A stretch of 5,622 nt of DNA from Pseudomonadota bacterium (GCA_009843005.1 VYEH01000038.1:1-5622); one strand, 5' to 3'; positions 1-5,622 are shown, numbered from the stretch's first letter. Translations and numbers: made by a program. Notes: generated from the letters alone by a model not told the origin.

Positions 1-1
1 T

Positions 2-193
2 TATAACAGACTCTCCCGAGATTCCGGGGTTCTGTTCCTCATCGAGCGGCGCCGGCTTATGGGGCGAGGCATCGGCTATATCGACGCTCACCTGCTGGCG
101 TCCGCCGCTCTTTCAAGCGCCGCTGAAATCTGCACCCGGAACAAGCGGTTGGCTGCGCTGGCGGCTGACCTGGATGTGGCGCATCGGCCGTGA
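2..193 (+). CDS. VapC-like PIN-domain ribonuclease, C-terminal part only
   Basis: This open frame runs in from the left edge and ends at TGA 191-193, leaving 63 residues, about the last half of a PIN domain. The segment GRGIGYIDAHLLASA followed by TRNKRLAALA is the typical end of the VapC toxin group, in which the Asp of the G-Y-I-D-A-H segment (codon 83-85) is one of the metal-binding acidic residues. VapC proteins are metal-dependent ribonucleases, usually toxins held inactive by a VapB antitoxin encoded just upstream; that region lies outside the window, so an antitoxin cannot be confirmed. One oddity is that the common T-R-D-K-R-L motif reads T-R-N-K-R-L here (Asn codon 140-142), replacing the usual fourth acidic position. 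The family call is from recognised motifs. Toxin activity is inferred. Confidence 0.85.
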   Translation, partial: YNRLSRDSGVLFLIERRRLMGRGIGYIDAHLLASAALSSAAEICTRNKRLAALAADLDVAHRP

Positions 194-208
194 CGCCTGG
201 CCCAGGCG
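194..208. repeat. Perfect inverted repeat directly after the vapC-like stop
   Basis: CGCCTGG-C-CCAGGCG begins on the base after the TGA stop. In RNA it could fold as a 6-bp stem with a 3-base loop. No T-run follows on either strand, so it is not a classical intrinsic terminator. It may protect the mRNA end, or be chance in GC-rich DNA. Confidence 0.35.
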
Positions 209-241
209 AACCGCGCTGGCTGTTGATGAAGGCGCGGGGTG

Positions 242-271
242 CCGCTGGAGAAGTTCCAGCGGAAACATTTT
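242..271 (+). terminator. Candidate hairpin terminator between vapC-like gene and DUF1015 gene
   Basis: A perfect 8-bp stem, CCGCTGGA (242-249) paired with TCCAGCGG (255-262), encloses a 5-base loop. It is followed by AAACATTTTC, a short and imperfect T-tract. It lies in the gap between the tail-to-tail vapC-like and DUF1015 genes, where a terminator is expected. On the minus strand the same hairpin lies about 60 bases past the DUF1015 stop but is followed by GC-rich sequence, so the plus direction fits better. The rest of 194-320 shows no convincing gene. Confidence 0.4.
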
Positions 272-320
272 CACGTGGCGGCTCCACTGTCGTACCTCCG
301 CCGCCCCGAGACTTGTGGAT

Positions 321-1559
321 TCAGTCCAGCACGTGGGAGAGCAGCCCGTCCGCCAGCTTGGGTTCGAACCAGGTGGACTTGGGGGGCATCAACCGGTAGG
401 CGTCGGCGACCGCCATGAGTTGTTCCATGCTGGTGGGAAAGAGAGAGAACGCGGCGGCGGCGCGGCCGTCCCGGACGCGGCGCTCAAGTTCCTGCGGCCC
501 GCGAATGCCGCCGACGAAGTCCACGCGCGGGTCGGTACGCGGGTCGCCCACGTTCAGGAAGGGGCCGAGGATTCCATCGTGCAACAGGCTGACATCCAAT
601 GACGCCACCGGGTCTCCGTCGGGCAGTCTCGCCGCCGGCACGGCGAGTCGGTACCACTGGCCGTCCAGGAACAGGCCGAACGTCGCCGGCCGCTCGGGCG
701 TGACAGCTGCGGGTGCGGGTTCCACCTCGAGGCTGTCCGCCAACCGGCTCAGGAGATCGGTTGCGCTCAGGCCGTTCAGGTCCGCGACCACGCGGTTGTA
801 GCCCAGGATCCGCAACTCGTCGTGGGGGAAGGCGACAGTGAGAATATAGTCCGAACTCTTCGTGCCCGGGGCATCCGATCCGCGCAGTGCCTCGGTCACG
901 CGGGCTCCCGCCGCGGAGCGGTGATGCCCGTCGGCGATGTAGAGGGCGTCCATGCCGTTGAACGCGGCCGTTACGGCGCCGACCTGTTCCGGCGCCGCGA
1001 TACGCCACACGGCGTGCTTCACGTCGTGCTGGCCCGCGACTTCGAACAGGGCCGGCCGGGTCGTGACCTCCTCGATCAATGCACGCAGGTCGTCCCGTGC
1101 GCGATACGCGCTGAGCACCGGGCCGGTCTGAGCCTTCAGGGCCAGCATGTTACGCACTCGATCGGTTTCCTTGTCGGGCCGGGTCAACTCGTGCTTCCTG
1201 AACCGGGTCGCCTGGTAGGCGACGGCTGAAACGGTGGCCGCGATACCTGTCTGCCGATGTTCACCCATCTGCATCCGGTAGGCGTAGTAGCCGGGCGCAT
1301 CGTCCCGGATGACCAGTCCAAGCGCCTTGAGCCGGTCGAGATTCTCTGCGGCCTTCGCATGGGCTGCGTCGCTGTAGGGGTCCGTGCCCCGAGGAAGTCC
1401 GATCTCCGGGCGGGAAACGTGCAGGAAACTGTTCGGCTGGCCGCTGACGAGCCGGCGCGCCTCTTCCGTGCTGACGACGTCATAGGGCGGCGCCACCACG
1501 GCCATGGCGTGTCCGGCTTCGGGCCGCAGCGCGGCGAACGGTTTGACGAAGTCTGGCAT
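321..1559 (-). CDS. DUF1015 family protein (ParB-like-annotated, function unproven)
   Basis: This is a 412-residue protein of normal length for the DUF1015 family, beginning MPDFVKPFAALRPE. Family hallmarks appear in order: APPYDVVS at 23-30, KHELTRPDKETDR at 122-134, the polar IADGHHRSA loop at 208-216, GYNRVV at 253-258, DFVGG at 347-351, and the C-terminal MPPKSTWFEPKL at 391-402. The frame stays open 29 codons further upstream, but those residues do not resemble the family and the ATG at 1559 starts exactly at the family N-terminus. No signal peptide or membrane segment is visible, so it is probably cytosolic. Automatic annotation often calls these proteins ParB/Spo0J-like. In some anaerobes they sit beside serine-biosynthesis genes, which suggests small-molecule metabolism, but no such neighbour is present here. 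The His/Asp-rich loop hints at catalysis. No function is assigned. Confidence 0.92.
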   Translation of the reverse strand: MPDFVKPFAALRPEAGHAMAVVAPPYDVVSTEEARRLVSGQPNSFLHVSRPEIGLPRGTDPYSDAAHAKAAENLDRLKALGLVIRDDAPGYYAYRMQMGEHRQTGIAATVSAVAYQATRFRKHELTRPDKETDRVRNMLALKAQTGPVLSAYRARDDLRALIEEVTTRPALFEVAGQHDVKHAVWRIAAPEQVGAVTAAFNGMDALYIADGHHRSAAGARVTEALRGSDAPGTKSSDYILTVAFPHDELRILGYNRVVADLNGLSATDLLSRLADSLEVEPAPAAVTPERPATFGLFLDGQWYRLAVPAARLPDGDPVASLDVSLLHDGILGPFLNVGDPRTDPRVDFVGGIRGPQELERRVRDGRAAAAFSLFPTSMEQLMAVADAYRLMPPKSTWFEPKLADGLLSHVLD

Positions 1560-1565
1560 GCGCGA

Positions 1566-1594
1566 ATGATACGGGAGCGAAGGATGAGGGTGAA
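1566..1594 (-). promoter_or_regulatory. Candidate sigma70-like promoter giving a leaderless DUF1015 mRNA
   Basis: Reading the minus strand, TTCACC (1594-1589) and TATCAT (1571-1566) are separated by exactly 17 bases and match the -35 and -10 consensus at 4/6 and 5/6 positions. The A of the DUF1015 ATG (1559) lies 7 bases past the -10 box, where transcription would be expected to begin. No Shine-Dalgarno sequence is visible before that ATG, which agrees with a leaderless or nearly leaderless message. It is a pattern match only. Confidence 0.4.
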
Positions 1595-1713
1595 TGCCTG
1601 AACCGTGAAACGTGTACCGAAAACGGACTCTCGCATATACGCGCATGGTTCGCTATGCTCACGTGCCCGCGCAACCATGACGTGGTACGCGCAATGGCTG
1701 TCCGTCGCGCAGT

Positions 1714-1717
1714 GGAG
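1714..1717 (+). promoter_or_regulatory. Ribosome binding site of the MaoC-like gene
   Basis: GGAG stands 6 bases before the ATG at 1724. It decides the start: upstream in-frame ATG codons at 1655 and 1694 would add residues foreign to the family and lack a comparable site. Confidence 0.65.
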
Positions 1718-1723
1718 ATCGGA

Positions 1724-2179
1724 ATGTCAGAAACGATGACGAGGGAACGGCTGTTCGAGTTGGTCGGGCAGGAACTCGGTACATCGGCATGGTTTGAAGT
1801 GGGGCAGGATCGCATCGACCAGTTCGCCGAGGTCACCGAAGATCGCCAGTTCATTCACGTTGATCCCGTGAGGGCAGCCGAGTCCCCTTTCGGTGGAACC
1901 ATTGCCCACGGCATGCTGACCCTTTCGATGATCGTGTACCTGTGCTCCGAGTTTGTGCCCGCAGTAGAGGGCGTGCGCATGGTGGTCAACTACGGCTTTG
2001 ACCGTGTCCGGTTTGCGGCCCCCGTAAGATCCGGCAGACGTATCCGTGCGGTTGTCAAACTGTTGGATGCCAAGGAACGGTCCGGCCAGATCCTCGTCAA
2101 GGTCAAGGTGACCATCAAGGTGGAGGACGAAACCAAGCCCGCCCTGGTGGCGGAGTGGCTGACGATGCACTTTTCCTGA
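1724..2179 (+). CDS. MaoC/NodN-like (R)-specific enoyl-CoA hydratase-type hot-dog protein
   Basis: This 151-residue single hot-dog domain protein has the usual length for NodN-like MaoC proteins. The hydratase motif is clear: TEDRQFIHVDP at 38-48 contains the catalytic Asp40 and His45 in the D-x4-H spacing seen in PhaJ-type (R)-hydratases, followed by FGGTIAHGMLTLSM, the conserved central helix and turn. Family members add water across trans-2-enoyl-CoA (or a related acyl thioester) to give the (R)-3-hydroxyacyl product; the acyl chain used here cannot be read from sequence. A cytosolic site is likely, as no export signal is present. The start at 1724 is chosen for its ribosome site and family fit. 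It is divergent from the DUF1015 gene (164-base gap) and convergent with the glycosyltransferase gene, whose stop lies 4 bases away, so it is probably transcribed alone. Confidence 0.9.
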   Translation: MSETMTRERLFELVGQELGTSAWFEVGQDRIDQFAEVTEDRQFIHVDPVRAAESPFGGTIAHGMLTLSMIVYLCSEFVPAVEGVRMVVNYGFDRVRFAAPVRSGRRIRAVVKLLDAKERSGQILVKVKVTIKVEDETKPALVAEWLTMHFS

Positions 2180-2183
2180 CGGG

Positions 2184-3218
2184 TCACGGCGCCGTCACTC
2201 GGGACCATAACTCTTCGCACAACCCTTCCACGTCTTGCCATCGGCCCTGGTGGATCCAGTCTGCCACGGCCGCCAGCACATCGGGGTAGTTGGCCGGCGG
2301 CGAATCGGGTTGTTCGGCCCATCTGGCGATGGCGTCCGCAGACAGTCGCCGAACCACCGTTGCCAGCCCCAGCCGTCTAAGCGCCAGCGCGTTGGACTCC
2401 TGTTCGGTTTGCTGGGTGAGCGGTTTGGTGAGGATTTTCCGTCCCAGGTGGAGAGCTTCGCTGATTAACGTGAAGCCGGTATTCGCAATAACCCCGCGGC
2501 AGCCGATCAGGTCCGTTACAAACGCCGGCCGGTTCAGCGGCCTGAGTTCCACGTTGCCTTCCTCTCGTGGTGCGTCGACCCGGCAGTAGAATCGAAATCG
2601 ATGACCCTTGACCGCGTACAGGGTGCGCACTACCTCGGCGACGGACTCGAACGGCATGTAAACCAGGATGTGCTCACCATCGCTCGTGCGTTGGCTAAGC
2701 TCCTCCAGACTGACGGTGGGCGGCAGAATGGGCCGGTCGAAGTGGTGCCAGTGCAGGCCCAACGGGATCGAGGCGGGGGCAAAGCACTTCATCACCATGC
2801 GGTTGAAGAGATTCAGCCCCGCGACCGGCACGCCCCGGTGTGCGAACGCATAAAGATGGCCGATGCCTATGCACGGAATGTCCCGCAGCCAGCCGATCCG
2901 CGCCGTGACGGGCTCGTAGTCGGTGACGATCAGGTCCACTCCGGCGGTATCGAAAGCATAGATATCCCGCTCCATTTCGCCGAAGCGCAACTGAAGCATC
3001 GTCGCGAGATGGCTGATTCGGCCGCGTCGGGTGACGAAGGTCAGCCCGCGCCGGGTGGTATGGGGCGTGAACACCGGATCCAGCCATTCGGGATCCAGTG
3101 GCGGGCCGCTGAACAGGATGTGTACGTCATGCCCGCGCGCCTTGAGCGCGGCCACCATGGGCCTGGCCCTGGTGAGGTGTCCGCGGCCGGTGGTCTGGAC
3201 GCCGTAGAGTATCCGCAT
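2184..3218 (-). CDS. GT-B glycosyltransferase, MJ1255/VC2487 family; candidate sulfoquinovosyltransferase
   Basis: This 344-residue protein has a MurG-like two-domain plan. The N-terminal Rossmann half opens MRILYGVQTTGRGHLTRARP with the glycine-rich GRGH loop (11-14), then IVTDYEP (97-103) and GLHWHHFDRP (154-163). The C-terminal donor-binding half carries IANTGFTLISEAL (244-256) and KPLTQQTEQESNA (265-277), the typical GT-B nucleotide-sugar end seen in the MJ1255/VC2487 group. There is no signal peptide or membrane helix, but arginine-rich stretches around 56-67 could touch a membrane. Its ATG overlaps the sqdB stop by one base (TGATG), so the two are almost surely co-translated. By that coupling I infer UDP-sulfoquinovose as donor; the acceptor is unknown (diacylglycerol, or an envelope glycan). 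It is unlike SqdX/SQD2 (GT4) and SqdD (glycogenin-like). The family call is firm; the donor is inference. Confidence 0.9.
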   Translation of the reverse strand: MRILYGVQTTGRGHLTRARPMVAALKARGHDVHILFSGPPLDPEWLDPVFTPHTTRRGLTFVTRRGRISHLATMLQLRFGEMERDIYAFDTAGVDLIVTDYEPVTARIGWLRDIPCIGIGHLYAFAHRGVPVAGLNLFNRMVMKCFAPASIPLGLHWHHFDRPILPPTVSLEELSQRTSDGEHILVYMPFESVAEVVRTLYAVKGHRFRFYCRVDAPREEGNVELRPLNRPAFVTDLIGCRGVIANTGFTLISEALHLGRKILTKPLTQQTEQESNALALRRLGLATVVRRLSADAIARWAEQPDSPPANYPDVLAAVADWIHQGRWQDVEGLCEELWSRVTAP

Positions 3219-3220
3219 CA
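3216..3220 (-). promoter_or_regulatory. TGATG stop-start overlap coupling sqdB to the glycosyltransferase
   Basis: On the minus strand TGA (3220-3218) ends sqdB and ATG (3218-3216) begins the glycosyltransferase, sharing one A. No strong Shine-Dalgarno sequence precedes the ATG, so re-initiation by ribosomes finishing sqdB is the likely route, fixing the ratio of the two proteins. Confidence 0.8.
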
Positions 3221-4465
3221 GCCGCTGGCGGCCCGGCGATCCTCGCTGTGCTCCATGCCTTGCGGCGTCCTGCTGCCCTCGCGGTCCAGACGCTGCTCCG
3301 TCGTCCACCGCGAGGAGGCGTAAATCTTGCTTAGGTCGCAGCGGTCCTTGTGGCGCTCGGCGATCCCGACGATCTCCGCCATCAGGCCGTCGTCGAGGGT
3401 GGTGGGGTTCAATCCGAGTTCCAGGAACTTGCGGTTGCGAATTCTCAGGGTGTTCTCGGCCTGTTCCTTCCGCGGGTTGGCGTAGAAGCGGATGTCGGCG
3501 CCGGTCAGCCGCGACACCTTGTTGGCCAGTTCCAGCAGCGTGTGCGTCTCGGTGGCCTGATTGAATATCTCCACGCGCTCGCCGCCGGCCGGCGGATTTT
3601 CGACGGCCAACTGGATGCACCGGGCCGTGTCGCGAATGTGAATGAATGCGCGGGTCTGGCCGCCCGTGCCGTATATCGTGAGCGGATGCCCGATGGCGGC
3701 CTGCATCAGGAAGCGGTTGAGCACCGTGCCGTAGTCGCCGTCATAGTCGAAGCGGTTGACGAGGTCGTCGTCCAGTTCCGTCTCGGGCGTCTGTGTGCCC
3801 CAGACGATGCCTTGGTGCAGGTCGGTGATGCGCACCGCGTCGTTTCGGTTGTAGAAATAGAACAGCAGCGCATCGAGGGTCTTGGTGGTGTGATAGACGC
3901 TGCCCGGATGTGCCGGGTAGAGGATTTCGATCTCTTTCTGCCGGTCCGGCCCGACATCCACCTTGACGTTCAGGTAGCCCTCGGGCACGGCGATGCCCGC
4001 CGTGCCGTAGCCGTACACGCCCATGGTGCCCAGGTGCACCAGGTGCACGTCCAGCCCCGATTCGACGATGGCGCACAGTACGTTGTGCGTGCCCGGCACG
4101 TTGTTCTCCACGGTATAGCGCTTCTTTTCGGCCGATTTCATGGAATAGGGCGCGGCCCGCTGTTCCGCGAAGTGCACGATCGCGCGCGGCCGCTTCTCTT
4201 CGATCAGGTCGAGCAGGGCCTCGAACTCCGTGGCGATATTGATGGCGTGGAAGTCAATTTGCCGGCCCGTGACCCGTTCCCAGGCGGCAACCCGATCTTC
4301 AATGGAACGGATGGGCGTCAGCGATTCGCACCCCAGTTCTTTGTCGATCCGCCGCCGGGAGAGGTTGTCGACAATGCTCACCCGGTAGCCTGCCGCGGAC
4401 AATCGCAACGCGGTCGGCCAACCGCAGAACCCATCCCCTCCCAGAACCAGGACGTTGTCAGACAC
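3218..4465 (-). CDS. sqdB: UDP-sulfoquinovose synthase SqdB
   Basis: This 415-residue NAD-dependent short-chain dehydrogenase/reductase makes UDP-sulfoquinovose from UDP-glucose and sulfite, the head-group donor of sulfolipid. The signature is unmistakable: GGDGFCGWPTAL at 9-20 binds NAD, HFAEQRAAPYSM at 98-109, LGTMGVYGYG at 145-154 with the catalytic Thr147, YHTTK at 191-195 with Tyr191 and Lys195, DLHQGIVWGTQTP at 215-227, and the SqdB-specific NRFDYDGDYGTVLNRF at 237-252. Arg103 and His192 align with residues proposed to hold sulfite in plant SQD1, so all key residues are present. The start is GTG, supported by AAAGGGG 9 bases upstream and by the usual N-terminus. The last ~28 residues (388-415) form a charged, low-complexity tail of unclear role. 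It is first in a two-gene unit with the glycosyltransferase and divergent from waaA. It is cytosolic, with no export signal. Confidence 0.97.
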   Translation of the reverse strand: MSDNVLVLGGDGFCGWPTALRLSAAGYRVSIVDNLSRRRIDKELGCESLTPIRSIEDRVAAWERVTGRQIDFHAINIATEFEALLDLIEEKRPRAIVHFAEQRAAPYSMKSAEKKRYTVENNVPGTHNVLCAIVESGLDVHLVHLGTMGVYGYGTAGIAVPEGYLNVKVDVGPDRQKEIEILYPAHPGSVYHTTKTLDALLFYFYNRNDAVRITDLHQGIVWGTQTPETELDDDLVNRFDYDGDYGTVLNRFLMQAAIGHPLTIYGTGGQTRAFIHIRDTARCIQLAVENPPAGGERVEIFNQATETHTLLELANKVSRLTGADIRFYANPRKEQAENTLRIRNRKFLELGLNPTTLDDGLMAEIVGIAERHKDRCDLSKIYASSRWTTEQRLDREGSRTPQGMEHSEDRRAASG

Positions 4466-4474
4466 TGAATTGCA

Positions 4475-4481
4475 CCCCTTT
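4475..4481 (-). promoter_or_regulatory. Ribosome binding site of sqdB
   Basis: On the minus strand AAAGGGG lies 9 bases before the GTG at 4465-4463. It supports that non-ATG start, which also matches the conserved N-terminus of the family. Confidence 0.5.
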
Positions 4482-4579
4482 CTTGCGCGTGGGTTGCAAG
4501 GATAACCGTTTTGGCTGTTATTGACCCGCCTGACCGGCGCTTGATCGAAGCCCGGCAGACCTGCGGCCGCTGCTTTGCC

Positions 4580-4591
4580 GGCGATTTCGCC
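4580..4591. repeat. Palindrome A in the sqdB-waaA divergent region
   Basis: GGCGA-TT-TCGCC is a perfect 12-base inverted repeat. It shares the core GCGA(A)TTTCGC with the palindrome at 4607-4619, centre to centre about 27 bases. This may be one half of a paired operator; the binding protein is unknown. Confidence 0.4.
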
Positions 4592-4606
4592 TCCGGGCGC
4601 TGGTGA

Positions 4607-4619
4607 CGCGAATTTCGCG
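4607..4619. repeat. Palindrome B, at the -35 position of a candidate waaA promoter
   Basis: CGCGAA-T-TTCGCG is a perfect 13-base inverted repeat related to the palindrome at 4580-4591. It ends 13 bases before the TAAAAT box at 4633 and covers the place where a -35 box would lie, as expected of an operator. Chance occurrence in GC-rich DNA is possible. Confidence 0.4.
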
Positions 4620-4632
4620 GCGACATGCAGGC

Positions 4633-4638
4633 TAAAAT
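4633..4638 (+). promoter_or_regulatory. Candidate -10 box for waaA
   Basis: TAAAAT matches the -10 consensus at 5 of 6 positions and stands out in a GC-rich stretch. Transcription would begin near 4645, leaving a leader of about 25 bases before the ATG at 4670. No good -35 box is found at the right distance (GAATTT at 4610-4615), so the promoter would be weak or activator-dependent. Confidence 0.3.
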
Positions 4639-4669
4639 ACTGTCGGCGCAGCGCTGAGTCTGGTATTGG

Positions 4670-5622
4670 ATGGGCTTGATTCTCGATTTCGGCTATCTGC
4701 TCGGCGTTCTCGCCGCGATGCCCTGGTTCCTATACCGCATCACTGTCAGGGGAGACTGGCGCAGCATTCCGCGAAGGCTGGGATTCGGCCAGCCGCCTCC
4801 GGCTCGGGGAAGCATCTGGCTGCATGGCTCATCGGCGGGGGAAATCTCGCTCCTGCGGCCCCTGATCCGGCGGCTGTCGGCGGAGTACCCGGCCGCGCCC
4901 ATCGTGATTTCAGCCTATTATTCCACCGGTTTCGCGGCTGCAAAGAGGTACTATCCGGGTGCGCGGAGCATCGTTTTCCCGTTGGTGCTGCGATTCTTGG
5001 TGCGCGGATTTCGTCGACGGAACGCCCCGAGGGTGTTGGTCATCGTGGAATCGGATTTCTGGCCGAATTTCCTGCGGGCAGCCCATGAACGGGCGGTTCC
5101 CGTGACAGTGATCAATGGCAAGATTTCCGACAGGTCCTTCCGCATCCACGCCCGAACGCGGCTGGTTCCGAGGCTGCTGAGGAGGGTGCCGCTGATTGCC
5201 GTACAGAGTGACGCCCACGCCTCGCGGTTTCTTCGACTGGGTGTTCCGGAGGAGCGCGTTGCGGTGACCGGAAACATGAAGTACGACCTGACCGTCTCCC
5301 ACGGGTCATCATCAGCCGATTTGCGCCAAGCCTTGAATTACACGCCGCAGGATGTGGTCATCATCGGCGGAAGCCTGCGCGACGGCGAGAACCGCGTCAT
5401 GGCCGAGTGCTACCGGTTGCTGGTTCAAGGGCATCCGCGGCTTGGCCTCATACTTGTGCCGCGTTATCCCACCGAAGTCCCTCGCATCCAGTCCGATCTG
5501 GAGGCGAAAGCCATGAGAGTCGTACGCAAGTCCGAGGTCGATGCCGGCCGCGCGGATGCGCCCGGGTGCGGCGGTGTGCTGCTGGAGGATACGGTGGGTG
5601 ACCTGCGTGCCCTGTACGGTGT
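4670..5622 (+). CDS. waaA: Lipid A 3-deoxy-D-manno-octulosonate (Kdo) transferase, N-terminal 317 residues
   Basis: The frame is open from ATG 4670 to the right edge without a stop; full-length enzymes have about 420-430 residues, so roughly three quarters is present. WaaA (GT30, also KdtA) moves Kdo from CMP-Kdo to the lipid A precursor at the inner face of the cytoplasmic membrane. Visible marks: a hydrophobic N-terminal anchor at about 3-24; HGSSAGEISLLRPLI at 52-66 with the catalytic-base Glu58; VIVESDFWPNFL at 124-135, matching the MET-ELWPNL segment of E. coli; INGKISDRS; TGNMKYD; LILVPRYP; and EDTVGDLRALYG at the cut end. An in-frame stop at 4655-4657 makes ATG 4670 the first possible ATG start. 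The ribosome site is weak. The usual P-x-D after the first domain core reads P-L-V at 104-106. It is divergent from sqdB across 204 bases, and is the evidence for a lipopolysaccharide-bearing cell. Confidence 0.93.
   Translation, partial: MGLILDFGYLLGVLAAMPWFLYRITVRGDWRSIPRRLGFGQPPPARGSIWLHGSSAGEISLLRPLIRRLSAEYPAAPIVISAYYSTGFAAAKRYYPGARSIVFPLVLRFLVRGFRRRNAPRVLVIVESDFWPNFLRAAHERAVPVTVINGKISDRSFRIHARTRLVPRLLRRVPLIAVQSDAHASRFLRLGVPEERVAVTGNMKYDLTVSHGSSSADLRQALNYTPQDVVIIGGSLRDGENRVMAECYRLLVQGHPRLGLILVPRYPTEVPRIQSDLEAKAMRVVRKSEVDAGRADAPGCGGVLLEDTVGDLRALYG

Noticed and set aside
1560..1646. Upstream extension of the DUF1015 protein by 29 residues
   Set aside because: The added residues do not resemble the family; the ATG at 1559 gives the standard N-terminus.
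1655..1723. Upstream extension of the MaoC-like protein by 23 residues
   Set aside because: There is no ribosome site for 1655 and no family resemblance, while the 1724 start has GGAG at 6 bases.
2186..2195. Palindrome ACGGCGCCGT just past the MaoC-like stop, as a terminator
   Set aside because: It is inside the end of the glycosyltransferase gene, has no loop and no T-run, and is ordinary for GC-rich DNA.
3219..3620. Upstream extension of the glycosyltransferase frame
   Set aside because: The extra 134 residues overlap the sqdB 3' end in another frame and are Arg/Gly-rich with no family match; the ATG at 3218 begins the known family N-terminus.
3350..4468. Long plus-strand open frame (372 codons) opposite sqdB
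   Set aside because: It lies wholly antisense to an unmistakable sqdB, its protein resembles no family, and its Gly/Val/Arg/His-rich make-up is typical of GC-rich complementary frames.
4521..4526. TTGACC as a -35 box for waaA
   Set aside because: It matches 5 of 6 positions but no acceptable -10 box lies 16-18 bases downstream, and the site is far from the waaA start.
4666..5088. Plus-strand frame starting at TTG 4666
   Set aside because: It runs out of frame within waaA, which has an uninterrupted frame with all family motifs to the window edge.

Overview
This is a GC-rich, densely coded bacterial window. It contains four complete protein genes and two genes cut by the window edges. A lipid A-Kdo transferase (waaA) at the right end points to a Gram-negative cell with lipopolysaccharide. 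High GC, frequent GTG/ATG starts with short leaders, and the mix of a VapC-type PIN protein, a DUF1015 protein, a NodN-like MaoC hydratase and a sulfoquinovose synthase suggest an environmental Gram-negative bacterium. I cannot name a phylum from the sequence alone.

Layout: (1) 2-193 (+) is the C-terminal end of a VapC-like PIN-domain ribonuclease. It is followed by a 127-base gap holding two hairpins. (2) 321-1559 (-) is a full DUF1015 protein. (3) 1724-2179 (+) is a small MaoC/NodN-like hot-dog hydratase, transcribed divergently from the DUF1015 gene and ending 4 bases from the tail-to-tail neighbour. (4) 2184-3218 (-) is a GT-B glycosyltransferase of the MJ1255/VC2487 type. (5) 3218-4465 (-) is sqdB, UDP-sulfoquinovose synthase, whose stop codon overlaps the start codon of the glycosyltransferase. 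(6) 4466-4669 is a divergent control region with two related short palindromes. (7) 4670 to the right edge (+) is the first 317 residues of waaA.

The core of interest is the sqdB-glycosyltransferase pair. SqdB makes UDP-sulfoquinovose from UDP-glucose and sulfite. The coupled glycosyltransferase is the obvious candidate to use that donor. It is not of the GT4 type (SqdX/SQD2) or the glycogenin-like type (SqdD) known from sulfolipid synthesis, so it may be a different class of sulfoquinovosyltransferase. The acceptor could be diacylglycerol (giving the sulfolipid SQDG) or, given divergent waaA, an envelope glycan. No transposon, CRISPR array, tRNA or rRNA was seen.
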